Notes under the pieces: model-generated
What the model was told of the DNA's origin: nothing
Databases searched by the model: none
Seen by the model: only the letters and a program-made list of their open reading frames with translations
Program-made: the position numbers and the translations under genes
In this document: piece after piece, positions 1 to 8,940 of the stretch
Numbering within the stretch: the stretch's first letter is position 1
How the letters are laid out: each line of letters starts with the position of its first letter
Assembly: GCA_001917435.1 (NCBI GenBank)
Contig: MNEA01000152.1
Location: 1-43,377 of the forward strand
Direction of reading: 5' to 3'
Length of the DNA stretch: 43,377 nucleotides
Source of the DNA: Acidobacteria bacterium 13_2_20CM_2_57_6
GTDB lineage: Bacteria > Acidobacteriota > Terriglobia > Acidiferrales > UBA7541

Positions 1-1657
1 AGTCTACTCCGTAGTGCATATAGAGCGACCAGCCCATGTTCCGGCCTTGTGGATCGGCCCCGAAGATCCGCGAGAGCGGGATTCCGAGGTTGACGAATCC
101 TCCAGCTGCGCGGACGGGGCGCTGCGGTGCGACCACGAATGCACCGCTCGCGTTCGTGCCAAAAACAACGGTGGAAGCGCCGTCGATCGAGGCTACGGAG
201 ACTGCACTGCCGGGGGTGAGGCCAGCCGTGTCGTTGTAGTTCGAAAAGAACTGGCCACCAAAGAACCACCGCAGATCGCTTCCGGTGTAGTACTTCCCAA
301 GCAAAGTGAAATAGCGCGTGGGCAACTGGAGCTCCCCGGTCCAGCCGTCCGTGTTGCTCGTCACGGTCGCGCCCTGTGGAAATGCTGTCCTAAGCGGTGA
401 GCCGACTGCGAACGCCGAGGGTAACACAATCGCCTTCCGCTCTCCCTGTTCGCCGCTAAAGATGATCTGCGCCGGAGCCACGCCTGGAGCATGGTCAAGT
501 TGGAATTGCGCCGCAATCCGGCCTTCCACGGTGGGCCTAGAAGAATCGGGTCCCTGTCGTTCGCCGAATCCGAGTTGGTTGGCAAGGTTGTTAGCGCCTG
601 GCACGTCGCCGGAAGCTGGCAGCACGGCGGCAACTTCTGGCATTAGCTTGAACCCGCCGAAGTCATGCGTCCATCCGACGCGGACCTGCGGATCACGTTC
701 CCACAATGTCCCGTAGCCGCCACCCAGTATCGTCGTCTCCAGCAGGTTGGGAAGCGTCGAGGAAGAGAACGGCGTCCAGTCCTGGCCGAGGACCGTCGAG
801 AAGGTATCTTTCTCCCCAGCTTTGTAGTCCAGGCGCACATACGCCAATCGAATCGAGGGCATGCTCGAGCGAATCGACGACAGGTTCCTGTTGTCGGCGC
901 GGCTGAAATTCCCCTCAAAATCAGCCTCGATCTTTCCCGTCACGGTGAGATTTGGCGAGGGATCCAGCCATTCGAAGTTGGCACCGAACCGCGAGGAGCG
1001 CGCCTTAATGTGAAATTCCGGCGACCCTTCGGGTCCGGTATCTGTCAAGAACCCCGGAAGCGGAAAATCGTCGCCGCCCGGCGAGGAGCTGTCATGAACG
1101 AATGTGGCCTTGATGAAACCGTACGGCGTGACTCGTAACGTCCCGATACTGAACGCAGGCTTGAGCCCCTCCCGCGGGAGGCCGCCAACGGGAAACACGC
1201 GAGTCGGCGTAATCGCGGGTATTACCGCCGGTGCGGCCGCGGTGCCCTGCGGTGTCGGAATGCCCGGCGCATTAGTAGTGAGTCCGATGCCGGCCCCGCT
1301 GTTTGCTGGCACGCGATAGACGGCTGGAATCACACTTGCGGTGGATGCCGTCGCAGTGGAAGCGCTGATCACGGTTGCCACACCAAACGTATGGTCGTAG
1401 TCAGCCTGGGTGATGACCCCCTTTATCAGCAATAACTTCGCAAGCTGTTGGTCGGCATCGACCGGAGATGACGCTTGATTAATCCGCGCCACTTCCTCTT
1501 CCGTCAGAATGCCTTTGACTTGGAGCAAGCGAACCAGCGGATTCACGCTAGGCGTATTGTCCGGCCGCTGTTGCGCAAGCCCGTTTTGGCACCATCCTGC
1601 GATAGTGAACGAACACACCAGCAGGAACATTACGAAACGAAATGGTTTCATTCTCAT
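1..1657 (-). CDS. Porin-like outer-membrane beta-barrel protein, C-terminus beyond window
   Basis: Reading the minus strand from ATG at 1657, an uninterrupted frame of 552 codons runs off the window edge, so the 3' end is missing. The product begins with a signal peptide (MRMKPFRFVMFLLVCSFTIA, cleaved probably near residues 20-26). A short helical segment follows (about 30-80), then an Ala/Pro/Thr-rich linker, then a long stretch of alternating aromatic and polar residues typical of a beta-barrel (about 150 onward). Segments such as GKIEADFEGNF, IRLAYVRLDY and VLGQDWTPF resemble DcaP-like or phosphate-selective-porin-like trimeric porins. A GGGGA Shine-Dalgarno lies 8 nt before the chosen start; ATG 1651 is an alternative. 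It is divergent from the porin at 2182. Substrate unknown. The porin fold is well supported; the family name is inference. Confidence 0.85.
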   Translation of the reverse strand, partial: MRMKPFRFVMFLLVCSFTIAGWCQNGLAQQRPDNTPSVNPLVRLLQVKGILTEEEVARINQASSPVDADQQLAKLLLIKGVITQADYDHTFGVATVISASTATASTASVIPAVYRVPANSGAGIGLTTNAPGIPTPQGTAAAPAVIPAITPTRVFPVGGLPREGLKPAFSIGTLRVTPYGFIKATFVHDSSSPGGDDFPLPGFLTDTGPEGSPEFHIKARSSRFGANFEWLDPSPNLTVTGKIEADFEGNFSRADNRNLSSIRSSMPSIRLAYVRLDYKAGEKDTFSTVLGQDWTPFSSSTLPNLLETTILGGGYGTLWERDPQVRVGWTHDFGGFKLMPEVAAVLPASGDVPGANNLANQLGFGERQGPDSSRPTVEGRIAAQFQLDHAPGVAPAQIIFSGEQGERKAIVLPSAFAVGSPLRTAFPQGATVTSNTDGWTGELQLPTRYFTLLGKYYTGSDLRWFFGGQFFSNYNDTAGLTPGSAVSVASIDGASTVVFGTNASGAFVVAPQRPVRAAGGFVNLGIPLSRIFGADPQGRNMGWSLYMHYGVD

Positions 1658-2181
1658 CTGGACTATCCCCCTGAAACTCGCGATGGAGTGCGAGTCTGAT
1701 TATCTAGACGTGAAGGGCCCTAAAACGCCCTCTACATAACCGCCCAGAGGTGTCCCTTGTCAAGAAATGTCCCGGACGAACACCTATGGAAAAAACAAAT
1801 CTGCTGCATGCGGAATGTACAGCTTGACCCCAATCGTTCTCGCCTATACGATTTCCTCACCGAAATAGGTCCTTCCTCGCGGTGCAGAGGGGAAGCCGCT
1901 CTTTGGAGATTGCGGATGACTTGGTTTGTCTTACAACCCGCCAGCGGCCGAGATGCGACATCTTTTTTTCGGCTCGTCTCGATCTCTGCGTGTTGCTGTT
2001 AACATTCCGAGAGTTTCGCAACCTCTGATACGTCAATGGTTTCCCGTGAATTCCCAGCGATTGTTGCAGGATATTCACATTCAGTTGACGTAGTTGTAAG
2101 ACGGGGCCTTTACCTTCTGGCGCGGGGTGGTACGCATTCGTTTCGGTACCCAGGTCGAATTTTGCTCCAAAGAGAGAGGAA
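1658..2181. other. Divergent intergenic region between two porin genes
   Basis: These 524 bases separate divergent porin genes and must carry both promoters. No convincing reading frame is present; the short frames lack ribosome binding sites and family resemblance. A plus-strand candidate promoter is TTGACC (1824-1829), 17 nt, TACGAT (1847-1852), which would give a leader of over 300 nt. TTGACG at 2085-2090 is another -35-like hexamer, but no good -10 follows. I see no copy of the PHO-box-like repeat found upstream of pstS. Confidence 0.5.
1734..1763 (-). promoter_or_regulatory. Candidate sigma70-type promoter for the minus-strand porin
   Basis: On the minus strand a perfect TTGACA (1763-1758) is followed after 18 nt by TTATGT (1739-1734). 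It lies about 80 nt upstream of the porin start at 1657. The -35 is strong but the -10 is only a partial match, so this is a prediction from sequence alone. Confidence 0.4.
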
Positions 2182-4095
2182 ATGAAAAAACTAGCAGCTC
2201 TTACACTATCGTTGTTCCTCGTTTCCGGAACTGCTTTTGCCGATACTCCGAAAGACGCCGACGCACAACCTGCCAAGGGGGCTCCACCGGCGAAGCCCAA
2301 AGCGGCCAGCAAGGCTGAGAACTCCAATGCAGCCATCGCGGCACAGCTGGAAGAGCTTCGTCAGACCCTGCAGTCCCAGCAGGAGCAGCTCCAGCTGCTG
2401 AAGGAGGAACTCGCCAAGCGCGACCGTCAGATTGACGAAGCGCGCGAAGCTGCGGCGGCCGCCAACGCTCGTGCGGCGGATGCCGGCACCAAGGCTATCG
2501 AAGCGGTGAACACGACCGCCGAGGTGAAGTCCACCGCCATTTCCCTCAACTCCACGATCAGCGACTTGAAGGCCAGCAACGAAGCCCTCAAGACCACCGT
2601 GGCCACGGAGCAGGCCGCCGCCCAAAAGGCCGAAGAAACCGGCCCGTCCACGATCAAGTACAAGGGTGTCAGCATCACTCCTGGCGGATGGATTGAGGCG
2701 GCTACCGTTACCCGCACTCGCGCTACGAGCGCCGACATCAATACGCCGTTTACGGGTATCCCGTACCCTGGCCAGGCGATTGGAAAAGTGACGGAGAACA
2801 ACTTCACGGCACGGCAGTCGCGTCTCACGCTCTTAGCTGAGAGCAAAGTTGCCAGCGCCAAAGTGAGCGCCTATTACGAGGGCGATTTCCTCGGCACCGG
2901 CGTGACCTCCAACAACCGCCAGAGCAACAGCTATGTCTTTCGCCAGCGGCAGTTGTGGGCTAGCGTGAAGTTCGATAGCGGACTCTATATTTCCGGCGGA
3001 CAGATGTGGAGCTTGGTCACAGAGAGCAAGAAGGGCATTGAGAATCGCCAGGAAGCCTTTCCCCTGATGGTCGATCCGCAGTATATCGTCGGCTGGGCTT
3101 GGCAGCGCGCCTACCAATTCCGCGTCGCTCAGAATTGGGACAAGTTCGCCGTCGGCTTCTCCATCGAGGGGCCACAGACCACCATCGGCGGTCGTGGCTT
3201 CCCCAACAACTTCTTCATCAATGCGCCCGGCGCGGGCGGGGGGCTCTACAACTTTGTCGACACCAGCGGCTATAGCCTAAATCGAGCGCCCGACTTCCTC
3301 TTTAAGATTGCTGCGGATCCGGGTTGGGGCCATTATGAAATAGTAGGCATCCTGAGCAGTTTCCGGAACCGCCTTTATCCTTGCGGTGCCCTCAGTATCG
3401 CTCTTCCAGCCGGTTGCGCTGCCACCAATTCCGTTACCGGCGCAATCAACGATTCGAGAATGGGAGGCGGGGCTGGCGCGACTGCTCGTTTCCCCCTCTT
3501 CGCCAAAAAACTGGATCTCGCGCTGCACGCCCAAGGCGGCGACGGAATCGGTCGCTACAGTTCCGCTCAATTAGCGGACCTGACCGCCCGGCCCGATGGC
3601 ACACTCGTTCCCATTCATTCCTACGCTTGGTTGGGGACTCTAGAAGCTCACGCCAATCCCAAGTTCGATATCTTCTCCTACTTCGGCGGTGAATACGCTG
3701 CTCGCACCGCCTATAACTTTACCAATGCCGCCGGCAATCCAGTCCCCGTAGGCTACGGCAATGCCTTGTTCAACAACTCAGGCTGCAGTACCGAAACTTT
3801 CCCCGTTCCATCCGGAACTGGCATAGGCCAGCCCTCTGCGCCAACAGCCCCCGGTGGCCTTGCCGGCTGCGCCGGCGACATTCACCATATCGTCGAAGGA
3901 ACCCTTGGCTTCTGGCATAAGATCTACAACGGACCTAAGGGCCGCGTGCAATGGGGGCTGACTTACTCCTACATCACCAAGTACGGCTGGTCCGGTAACA
4001 ACTTCAATTCCGCCACTGGCGTGGCAGGGCCCAGTGTTCGTCCGCACGCCGTCGACAACATGGTCTGGACCTCTTTCCGCTACTACCTGCCGTAG
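2182..4095 (+). CDS. Porin with N-terminal coiled coil (possible phosphate porin)
   Basis: The 637-residue product starts with a clear signal peptide (MKKLAALTLSLFLVSGTAFA, cleavage after about residue 20). A Pro/Ala-rich stretch follows, then a Gln/Glu/Lys-rich heptad region (about 48-150) predicted as coiled coil, ending near TIKYKGVSITPGG. The remainder is a Gly- and aromatic-rich barrel ending in the aromatic motif WTSFRYYLP, typical of outer-membrane barrel C-termini recognised for BAM insertion. A purine-rich AGAGAGAGGAA precedes the ATG. A strong terminator follows, so it is a separate unit from the pst operon downstream. Its position next to pst suggests passage of phosphate or organophosphate across the outer membrane, but this is context only; the fold is much surer than the substrate. 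Confidence 0.85.
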   Translation: MKKLAALTLSLFLVSGTAFADTPKDADAQPAKGAPPAKPKAASKAENSNAAIAAQLEELRQTLQSQQEQLQLLKEELAKRDRQIDEAREAAAAANARAADAGTKAIEAVNTTAEVKSTAISLNSTISDLKASNEALKTTVATEQAAAQKAEETGPSTIKYKGVSITPGGWIEAATVTRTRATSADINTPFTGIPYPGQAIGKVTENNFTARQSRLTLLAESKVASAKVSAYYEGDFLGTGVTSNNRQSNSYVFRQRQLWASVKFDSGLYISGGQMWSLVTESKKGIENRQEAFPLMVDPQYIVGWAWQRAYQFRVAQNWDKFAVGFSIEGPQTTIGGRGFPNNFFINAPGAGGGLYNFVDTSGYSLNRAPDFLFKIAADPGWGHYEIVGILSSFRNRLYPCGALSIALPAGCAATNSVTGAINDSRMGGGAGATARFPLFAKKLDLALHAQGGDGIGRYSSAQLADLTARPDGTLVPIHSYAWLGTLEAHANPKFDIFSYFGGEYAARTAYNFTNAAGNPVPVGYGNALFNNSGCSTETFPVPSGTGIGQPSAPTAPGGLAGCAGDIHHIVEGTLGFWHKIYNGPKGRVQWGLTYSYITKYGWSGNNFNSATGVAGPSVRPHAVDNMVWTSFRYYLP

Positions 4096-4140
4096 TCCAG
4101 GCCAGGCAATGTGCGGCTCGTCCCTCCCCTGGGGACGGAA

Positions 4141-4173
4141 AAAGGGCAGCTCGTCACCGAGCTGCCCTTTTTT
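4141..4173 (+). terminator. Rho-independent terminator after the porin gene
   Basis: A perfect 13-bp inverted repeat (AAAGGGCAGCTCG at 4141-4153, CGAGCTGCCCTTT at 4158-4170) with a TCAC loop runs into a T tract ending at 4173. It isolates the porin transcript from pstS. Because the left arm begins with A residues, weak bidirectional function is possible. Confidence 0.92.
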
Positions 4174-4273
4174 ATTTCGCGATCCCCGCACGGTTCCTAA
4201 ATCTCTCATGTGAAGAACTTTAGAAGCTTGCTGACCGCGACAATTCCCCGATTCAAGCAACAATCAACCCGTT

Positions 4274-4305
4274 GTAACAATGCCGTAACAATCGCTCCGC
4301 ATACT
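4274..4305 (+). promoter_or_regulatory. PHO-box-like direct repeat and -10 upstream of pstS
   Basis: GTAACAAT occurs twice, at 4274-4281 and 4285-4292, with starts exactly 11 bp apart. That is one helical turn and the spacing of PhoB/PhoP binding repeats. A -10-like CATACT lies at 4300-4305, 7 nt after the second repeat, matching the usual arrangement in which the PHO box replaces the -35. The pstS start is about 55 nt downstream. The repeat is seen directly; binding by a PhoB-type regulator is inferred from spacing and position before pst. No phoR or phoB gene lies in the window. Confidence 0.6.
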
Positions 4306-4348
4306 TGCTACCTCTGGGAAAACAATCATTTTCAGACGGAGATGAACC

Positions 4349-5377
4349 ATGAAGCGAATCGCAGGAATGCTCTTAGTGGTTCTCGGTGTCGCTGGCGTTC
4401 TGTGGGCGGATAGTGCGCTCTCGATCACCGGCGCCGGCGCCACCTTCCCCTACCCTATGTACTCCAAATGGTTTGACGAGTACCACAAGAAGAACTCAAA
4501 TCTCGAGATCAACTATCAATCGATCGGCTCTGGCGGCGGCATCAAGCAAGTCACCGAGGGCACCGTGGATTTTGGCGCCACCGATGGCCCCATGAACGAT
4601 GACCAACTCAAGGCCTACCAGGACAAGCACGGTTTCGGAATCTTGCATTTTCCTACCGTGTTGGGCGCTGACGTACCGGCTTATAACATTCCCGGCGTCA
4701 CTTCAGAGCTGAATTTCACCCCGGAAGCGATCGCAGGCGTATTCTTGGGCAAGATTACGAAATGGAATGATCCCGCGATTGCCGGCCCGAACAAAGGAGT
4801 AAACCTCCCTGCAAACGAGATCGTCGTGGTGCATCGCTCCGAAGGCAGCGGCACGACCTACATTTGGACCGACTATCTTTCAAAGGTCAGCGAGGAGTGG
4901 AAAACTAAAGTCGGCAAGGGTGCGTCGGTCAATTGGCCTGTGGGTCTGGGCGCCAAGGGCAATGAGAGTGTTGCGGGCACAATCAAGAACACGCCAAATT
5001 CTTTCGGCTATGTCGAATTGATCTACGCGATCCAGAACCACATGCCTTATGGCCGGGTGAGAAACTCTGCGGGCGCTTTCATCAAGGCCGACCTCGCGAG
5101 CGTCACTGCCGCGGCGGCTGGCGCGGCGAAGAACATGCCCGACGATTTCCGCGTTTCCATTACGGACGCTCCCGGCAAGACGGCCTACCCCATCTCCAGC
5201 TTTACCTGGCTGCTCGTTCCTGCTAAGTTCTCCGACGCCACCAAGCGCGACGCCATCAAGGGCTTCGTGAAGTGGATGCTCGCGGACGGCCAGAACTACA
5301 CAGAGGCCCTATCCTATGCCAAGCTTCCGAAAGAAGTCGTAGCAAAGGAACTGAAGGCCCTGAACAACGTCCAGTAA
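4349..5377 (+). CDS. pstS: Phosphate ABC transporter substrate-binding protein PstS
   Basis: PstS binds inorganic phosphate in the periplasm and hands it to PstCA. The 342-residue product has an N-terminal signal sequence (MKRIAGMLLVVLGVAGVLWA) followed by the family signature GAGATFPYPMY. Phosphate-ligand segments IGSGGGIKQV, DFGATDGPM and HRSEGSGTTYIW are all present, as is the conserved C-terminal PISSFTWLLVP. Length is usual for the family. A GGAG-type ribosome binding site precedes the ATG. It is the first gene of pstSCAB-phoU, 1 nt before the pstC start, and lies behind a PHO-box-like repeat, so phosphate-starvation induction is likely. Confidence 0.97.
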   Translation: MKRIAGMLLVVLGVAGVLWADSALSITGAGATFPYPMYSKWFDEYHKKNSNLEINYQSIGSGGGIKQVTEGTVDFGATDGPMNDDQLKAYQDKHGFGILHFPTVLGADVPAYNIPGVTSELNFTPEAIAGVFLGKITKWNDPAIAGPNKGVNLPANEIVVVHRSEGSGTTYIWTDYLSKVSEEWKTKVGKGASVNWPVGLGAKGNESVAGTIKNTPNSFGYVELIYAIQNHMPYGRVRNSAGAFIKADLASVTAAAAGAAKNMPDDFRVSITDAPGKTAYPISSFTWLLVPAKFSDATKRDAIKGFVKWMLADGQNYTEALSYAKLPKEVVAKELKALNNVQ

Positions 5378-5378
5378 C

Positions 5379-6368
5379 GTGGCCACAACGACCACCATCG
5401 TTCCGAGCGCGGGTCCCGTCGCAGGCTCGCGCTCGTTTCTCTCTCGGTTGCGCGAAGGCGATGAAATCGCCCGCATGTTCACCTTTTTGTTCGCCGCGTC
5501 CGTCGTTCTCATTACTGTGCTTCTTGTTTTCGAATTGTGGCAAGGTTCCGTTCTCTCCCGCCACAAGTTCGGCTTCAATTTCTTTCGCACCTCGGTCTGG
5601 GATCCCATCTTCGAACAGTTCGGCGCTCTGCCTTTCATTTACGGGACGCTCGTCACCGCCGCGATAGCTCTGTTGATCGCCGTGCCCCTGGGCATCGGCG
5701 CCGCCATTTTTCTTGCCGAGCTGGCCCCTGCAAGAGTCTCCGACACGCTCGAATTCTTCATTGATCTTCTCGCTGCCGTCCCCAGCGTCATTTACGGCGT
5801 CCTCGGCATCTTCATCGTCGTTCCCTTGATGCGCCAATACGTTCAGCCAGCCCTCAAACTTTCCTTGGGCTTCCTTCCGCTATTTCAAGGTCCGGCCTAC
5901 GGCGTCGGCTTTCTAACCGCCGGCGTCGTCCTCGCCATCATGGTCATCCCCTATATCATTTCCGTCTCTCGCGAGGTGCTTCTCTCCGTCCCGCGCGACC
6001 AGCGCGAAGCCGCACTCTCTCTCGGGGCCACGCGCTGGGAATCCACATGGAAAGTGGTCGTTCCTTTTGCCCGCGCGGGCATTTTTGGTTCTATTTTCCT
6101 GGCCCTGGCTCGGGCCCTCGGCGAAACGATGGCCGTCACCATGGTTGTCGGCAATACGCCTATGATCAGCTCTTCTCTGCTCTCTCCCGGATATTCCATC
6201 GCCGCCGTGATCGCCAATGAATTCACCGAAGCAACCGGTCAACTCCATACGCAATCCCTGATCGAGCTTGGCCTGGTGCTTTTCATCCTCACCTTCATCC
6301 TCAACGGCTTTGCGCGCTTGCTGATTGTCGCCACTTCCAAGCGCGGCAGCGGAATGGGGCACGTATGA
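5379..6368 (+). CDS. pstC: Phosphate ABC transporter permease PstC
   Basis: PstC is one of the two inner-membrane permeases forming the phosphate channel. The 329-residue product begins at a GTG codon 1 nt after the pstS stop, implying translational coupling. A cytoplasmic N-terminus (about 1-25) precedes roughly six membrane helices. The binding-protein-dependent transport motif is visible as EAALSLGATRWESTWKVV (about 210-227), the EAA loop that docks PstB. The sequence FFIDLLAAVPSVIYGVLG is typical of PstC. Its last codons overlap the pstA start by 4 bp. Confidence 0.96.
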   Translation: MATTTTIVPSAGPVAGSRSFLSRLREGDEIARMFTFLFAASVVLITVLLVFELWQGSVLSRHKFGFNFFRTSVWDPIFEQFGALPFIYGTLVTAAIALLIAVPLGIGAAIFLAELAPARVSDTLEFFIDLLAAVPSVIYGVLGIFIVVPLMRQYVQPALKLSLGFLPLFQGPAYGVGFLTAGVVLAIMVIPYIISVSREVLLSVPRDQREAALSLGATRWESTWKVVVPFARAGIFGSIFLALARALGETMAVTMVVGNTPMISSSLLSPGYSIAAVIANEFTEATGQLHTQSLIELGLVLFILTFILNGFARLLIVATSKRGSGMGHV

Positions 6369-7216
6369 GCCCTCGTCTTCGCTGGCGCAAATTTGTGAGC
6401 GGCTTCATGCTGACCATGACCGGCGTGTGTGCCATGGTCGCTGTTTCCGTCCTTTTCCTCATCCTTGGATATCTCGCCGTTCATGGCGGCACTTCCGTCA
6501 ACTGGAATTTCTTCACCAAATTGCCCGTTCCCGTTGGTGAAACCGGCGGCGGCATGGCCAACGCCATCCTCGGCAGCGCCAAGATGCTGCTGCTTGCTAC
6601 CCTCTTTGGTGTTCCTATCGGATTTTTTGGCGCCATCTATCTTGCCGAATTCAGTAGCGGCTCCATCGCTTTTGTTGTCCGTTATGCTGCGGACTTGCTC
6701 AACGGTGTGCCTTCCATCGTCATCGGCATTTTTGCTTACAGCCTGGTCGTTCATCCTTTCAGGCAATACTCCACGCTTGCCGGTGGTTTTGCTCTCGGGC
6801 TCATGATGATTCCCATCACCCTGCGCAGCACGGAAGAATTTCTTCGCGGTGTTCCGAACCCTTTGCGCGAAGCGGCCATGGCCCTCGGCGCCAGCAAATG
6901 GAAGACCATCGCCACCGTCATTGTGCCAGCCGCGTATCGCGGCATTCTCACCGCTGTTCTTCTCGCCTTTGCCCGCGTCGCCGGTGAAACTGCTCCGCTC
7001 CTCTTTACCGCTCTTGGCAATCAATTCTGGAGCCCGGGCTGGACTCATCCCACGGCTTCCCTGCCGGTGATGATCTACACCTATGCGCTCGCCCCTTACG
7101 ACGATTGGCACCGCCAGGCCTGGGCAGCGGGGCTTGTCTTGCTTGTTTTAATTCTCGTCATTAACATCGTTGCTCGGGCGATTCTTTCCCGGGGCATTGC
7201 GGTCCCGAGGTCTTAA
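6365..7216 (+). CDS. pstA: Phosphate ABC transporter permease PstA
   Basis: PstA is the second permease subunit of the high-affinity phosphate importer. The 283-residue protein has about six membrane helices. It carries the paired conserved segments YAADLLNGVPSIVIGIFAY and the EAA loop REAAMALGASKWKTIATV (about 168-185) that contacts PstB. GETAPLLFTA near the C-terminal third is also a PstA hallmark. The start ATG overlaps the pstC stop (ATGA), and pstB follows after 3 nt. Confidence 0.96.
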   Translation: MSPRLRWRKFVSGFMLTMTGVCAMVAVSVLFLILGYLAVHGGTSVNWNFFTKLPVPVGETGGGMANAILGSAKMLLLATLFGVPIGFFGAIYLAEFSSGSIAFVVRYAADLLNGVPSIVIGIFAYSLVVHPFRQYSTLAGGFALGLMMIPITLRSTEEFLRGVPNPLREAAMALGASKWKTIATVIVPAAYRGILTAVLLAFARVAGETAPLLFTALGNQFWSPGWTHPTASLPVMIYTYALAPYDDWHRQAWAAGLVLLVLILVINIVARAILSRGIAVPRS

Positions 7217-7219
7217 CGT

Positions 7220-8047
7220 ATGCAAGCTTCTGTGAGGCCAGCCTTGTCCGTGAATTTACCTCCCATCGTGACCAGCGCGGCGGCGCGAGAGACGCCGGAA
7301 GCCCTCGCCATGCGCATGACCATTTCCAAACTCGATTTCTTTTATGGCGCCAAGCAGACCCTCTTCGACGTCAGCATGGGCATCGCCACCAATAAGGTCA
7401 CTTCTCTCATTGGCCCCTCCGGCTGTGGCAAGTCCACTCTTCTTCGTACCCTCAACCGCATGCACGAGACCGTCCGCGGTGCGCAACTTCGCGGCGAAAT
7501 CCTTCTCGATGGCCAGAGCATTCTCGCGCAGGACGTTACCGCGCTTCGCCGCCGCGTCGGCATGGTCTTTCAGCGCCCTAATCCCTTCCCCAAGTCCATC
7601 TTCGACAACGTGGCCTACGGCCTGCGAATCAACGGCTCCAAAGTTCCCATCTCCGAAGCGGTCGAAAAAAGCCTGCGGCACGCGGCGCTCTGGGACGAAG
7701 TCAAAGACCATCTCCACAAGTCGGCGTACGAGCTCTCCGGCGGCCAGCAACAGCGCTTGTGCATCGCCCGCGCTCTTGCCGTCGAGCCCGAAGTTCTCCT
7801 CCTCGATGAACCCTGCTCCGCGCTCGATCCCATCAGCACTGCCAAAATTGAAGAACTGCTGGTGCAGTTGAAAGACATCTGCACCATCACTATCGTCACC
7901 CACAATATGCAGCAGGCCGCGCGCGTCAGCGACTTCACGGCGTTCCTGCTCGTTGGGCAGCTCATCGAGTTCAGCCCCACGCCGCAGCTCTTCACCACTC
8001 CCGGTGATCCGCGCACGGAGGCCTACATCACCGGCCGCTTCGGCTGA
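7220..8047 (+). CDS. pstB: Phosphate ABC transporter ATP-binding protein PstB
   Basis: PstB hydrolyses ATP to drive phosphate import. The 275-residue product contains Walker [10 protein letters not shown] (about 68-76), the Q-loop in [10 protein letters not shown], signature LSGGQQQR, Walker [13 protein letters not shown] and the switch His in VTHNMQQA. The C-terminus EAYITGRFG is diagnostic of PstB. The first 30 residues before [13 protein letters not shown] are longer than usual, so an internal start near 7310 is possible. However, the upstream ATG lies only 3 nt from the pstA stop and fits the tight operon. Confidence 0.97.
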   Translation: MQASVRPALSVNLPPIVTSAAARETPEALAMRMTISKLDFFYGAKQTLFDVSMGIATNKVTSLIGPSGCGKSTLLRTLNRMHETVRGAQLRGEILLDGQSILAQDVTALRRRVGMVFQRPNPFPKSIFDNVAYGLRINGSKVPISEAVEKSLRHAALWDEVKDHLHKSAYELSGGQQQRLCIARALAVEPEVLLLDEPCSALDPISTAKIEELLVQLKDICTITIVTHNMQQAARVSDFTAFLLVGQLIEFSPTPQLFTTPGDPRTEAYITGRFG

Positions 8048-8060
8048 GGACTTGTCTTGA

Positions 8061-8160
8061 TTGTCACTTCGAGCGGAGCGCGCGCTTTGCGCTCCGGTCG
8101 GTTTTGCGGAGCGCGCTTTTCGTGCTTTTGCGGAGCGAGAAATCTCTCTTAGTTTTTTGC
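8061..8160. repeat. Candidate interspersed repeat between pstB and phoU
   Basis: This stretch contains three iterations of GCGGAGCG/GAGCGCGC-type units, beginning TTGTCACTTCGAGCGGAGC and ending GCGGAGCGAGAAATCTCTC. It recalls the short GAGCGAAGCGAG-AATCT intergenic repeats that, from memory, are scattered through acidobacterial genomes, but here the core is expanded. No reading frame across it has family resemblance. It occupies most of the 140-nt pstB-phoU gap and may form mRNA structure inside the operon. Confidence 0.45.
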
Positions 8161-8187
8161 AGCGGAGGGCACGCAACGAAAGGACCC

Positions 8188-8853
8188 ATGGAACGCCACT
8201 TCGAAAAAGACCTGAACGAATTAAAAGAACGCCTCCTCTGGATGGGCAGCCTCGCGGAGCGCGCCGTTCACCAGTCCGTTCACGCTGTCTTGGAAACCGA
8301 TGAACAGCTCGCCAAGCGCGTCCTCGAAGAAGAAGACGCCATCAACGAGCTCCAGATGGAAGTCGACGATCGCGTCGTGCAGCTTCTCGCCCTGCACCAG
8401 CTTATGGCCACCGATCTCCGCTTCGTCCTGGCCGTCTCCCGCATCAATAACGATCTCGAGCGCATCGGCGATCAAGCCGTCAACATCGCCCAGGGCGCCC
8501 TCCGCGTCCTCCGCCACCCGCGCGTCAAGCCTTACGTCGATCTCCCGCGCATGAGCGAACTCGTCGAGCAAATGGTTCGCAACGCCCTCAATGCCGTCGT
8601 TCGCCGCGACGTCGAACTCGCGCAAAGCGTCCTTGCCACCGACGATCAGGTGGACCACTACCGCGACCAGATTTTCCGGGAATTGCTCACCTACATGATG
8701 GGCGATTCCAGCGTCGTTTTTCCCGCGTTCGAATTGATCCTCGTCGCCAAGAATCTCGAGCGCATCGGCGACCACGCCACCAACATCGCCGAAGACGTCA
8801 TCTACCTCGTCCAGGGCCAGGACATCCGCCACAACACCGTCGACCGCCGCTAG
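8188..8853 (+). CDS. phoU: Phosphate transport system regulatory protein PhoU
   Basis: PhoU is a metal-binding cytoplasmic protein that couples PstSCAB activity to repression of the PhoR sensor. The chosen start gives 221 residues beginning MERHFEKDLNEL, with AAAGGA 5 nt upstream. The frame remains open upstream, but that sequence is repeat-derived. Two three-helix repeats are visible, each ending in the family motif: DLERIGDQAVNIA (about residues 90-102) and NLERIGDHATNIAED (about 190-204), with the conserved ATDLR between them. Length is normal. It is separated from pstB by a 140-nt gap, longer than the rest of the operon, so it may also be expressed independently. Confidence 0.95.
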   Translation: MERHFEKDLNELKERLLWMGSLAERAVHQSVHAVLETDEQLAKRVLEEEDAINELQMEVDDRVVQLLALHQLMATDLRFVLAVSRINNDLERIGDQAVNIAQGALRVLRHPRVKPYVDLPRMSELVEQMVRNALNAVVRRDVELAQSVLATDDQVDHYRDQIFRELLTYMMGDSSVVFPAFELILVAKNLERIGDHATNIAEDVIYLVQGQDIRHNTVDRR

Positions 8854-8940
8854 TTACTTTTCGCACGCTCCACTCTCGGGAGAAGGCAGCGAGGAGTCAT
8901 GGAGGTGCTACCATGGGCGATATACGGAGGAAGTGTTCCG

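Noticed and set aside
7256..8176. Long minus-strand frame of 306 codons opposite pstB
   Set aside because: It is the antisense shadow of the unambiguous pstB gene; it has no signal, motif or ribosome binding site of its own.
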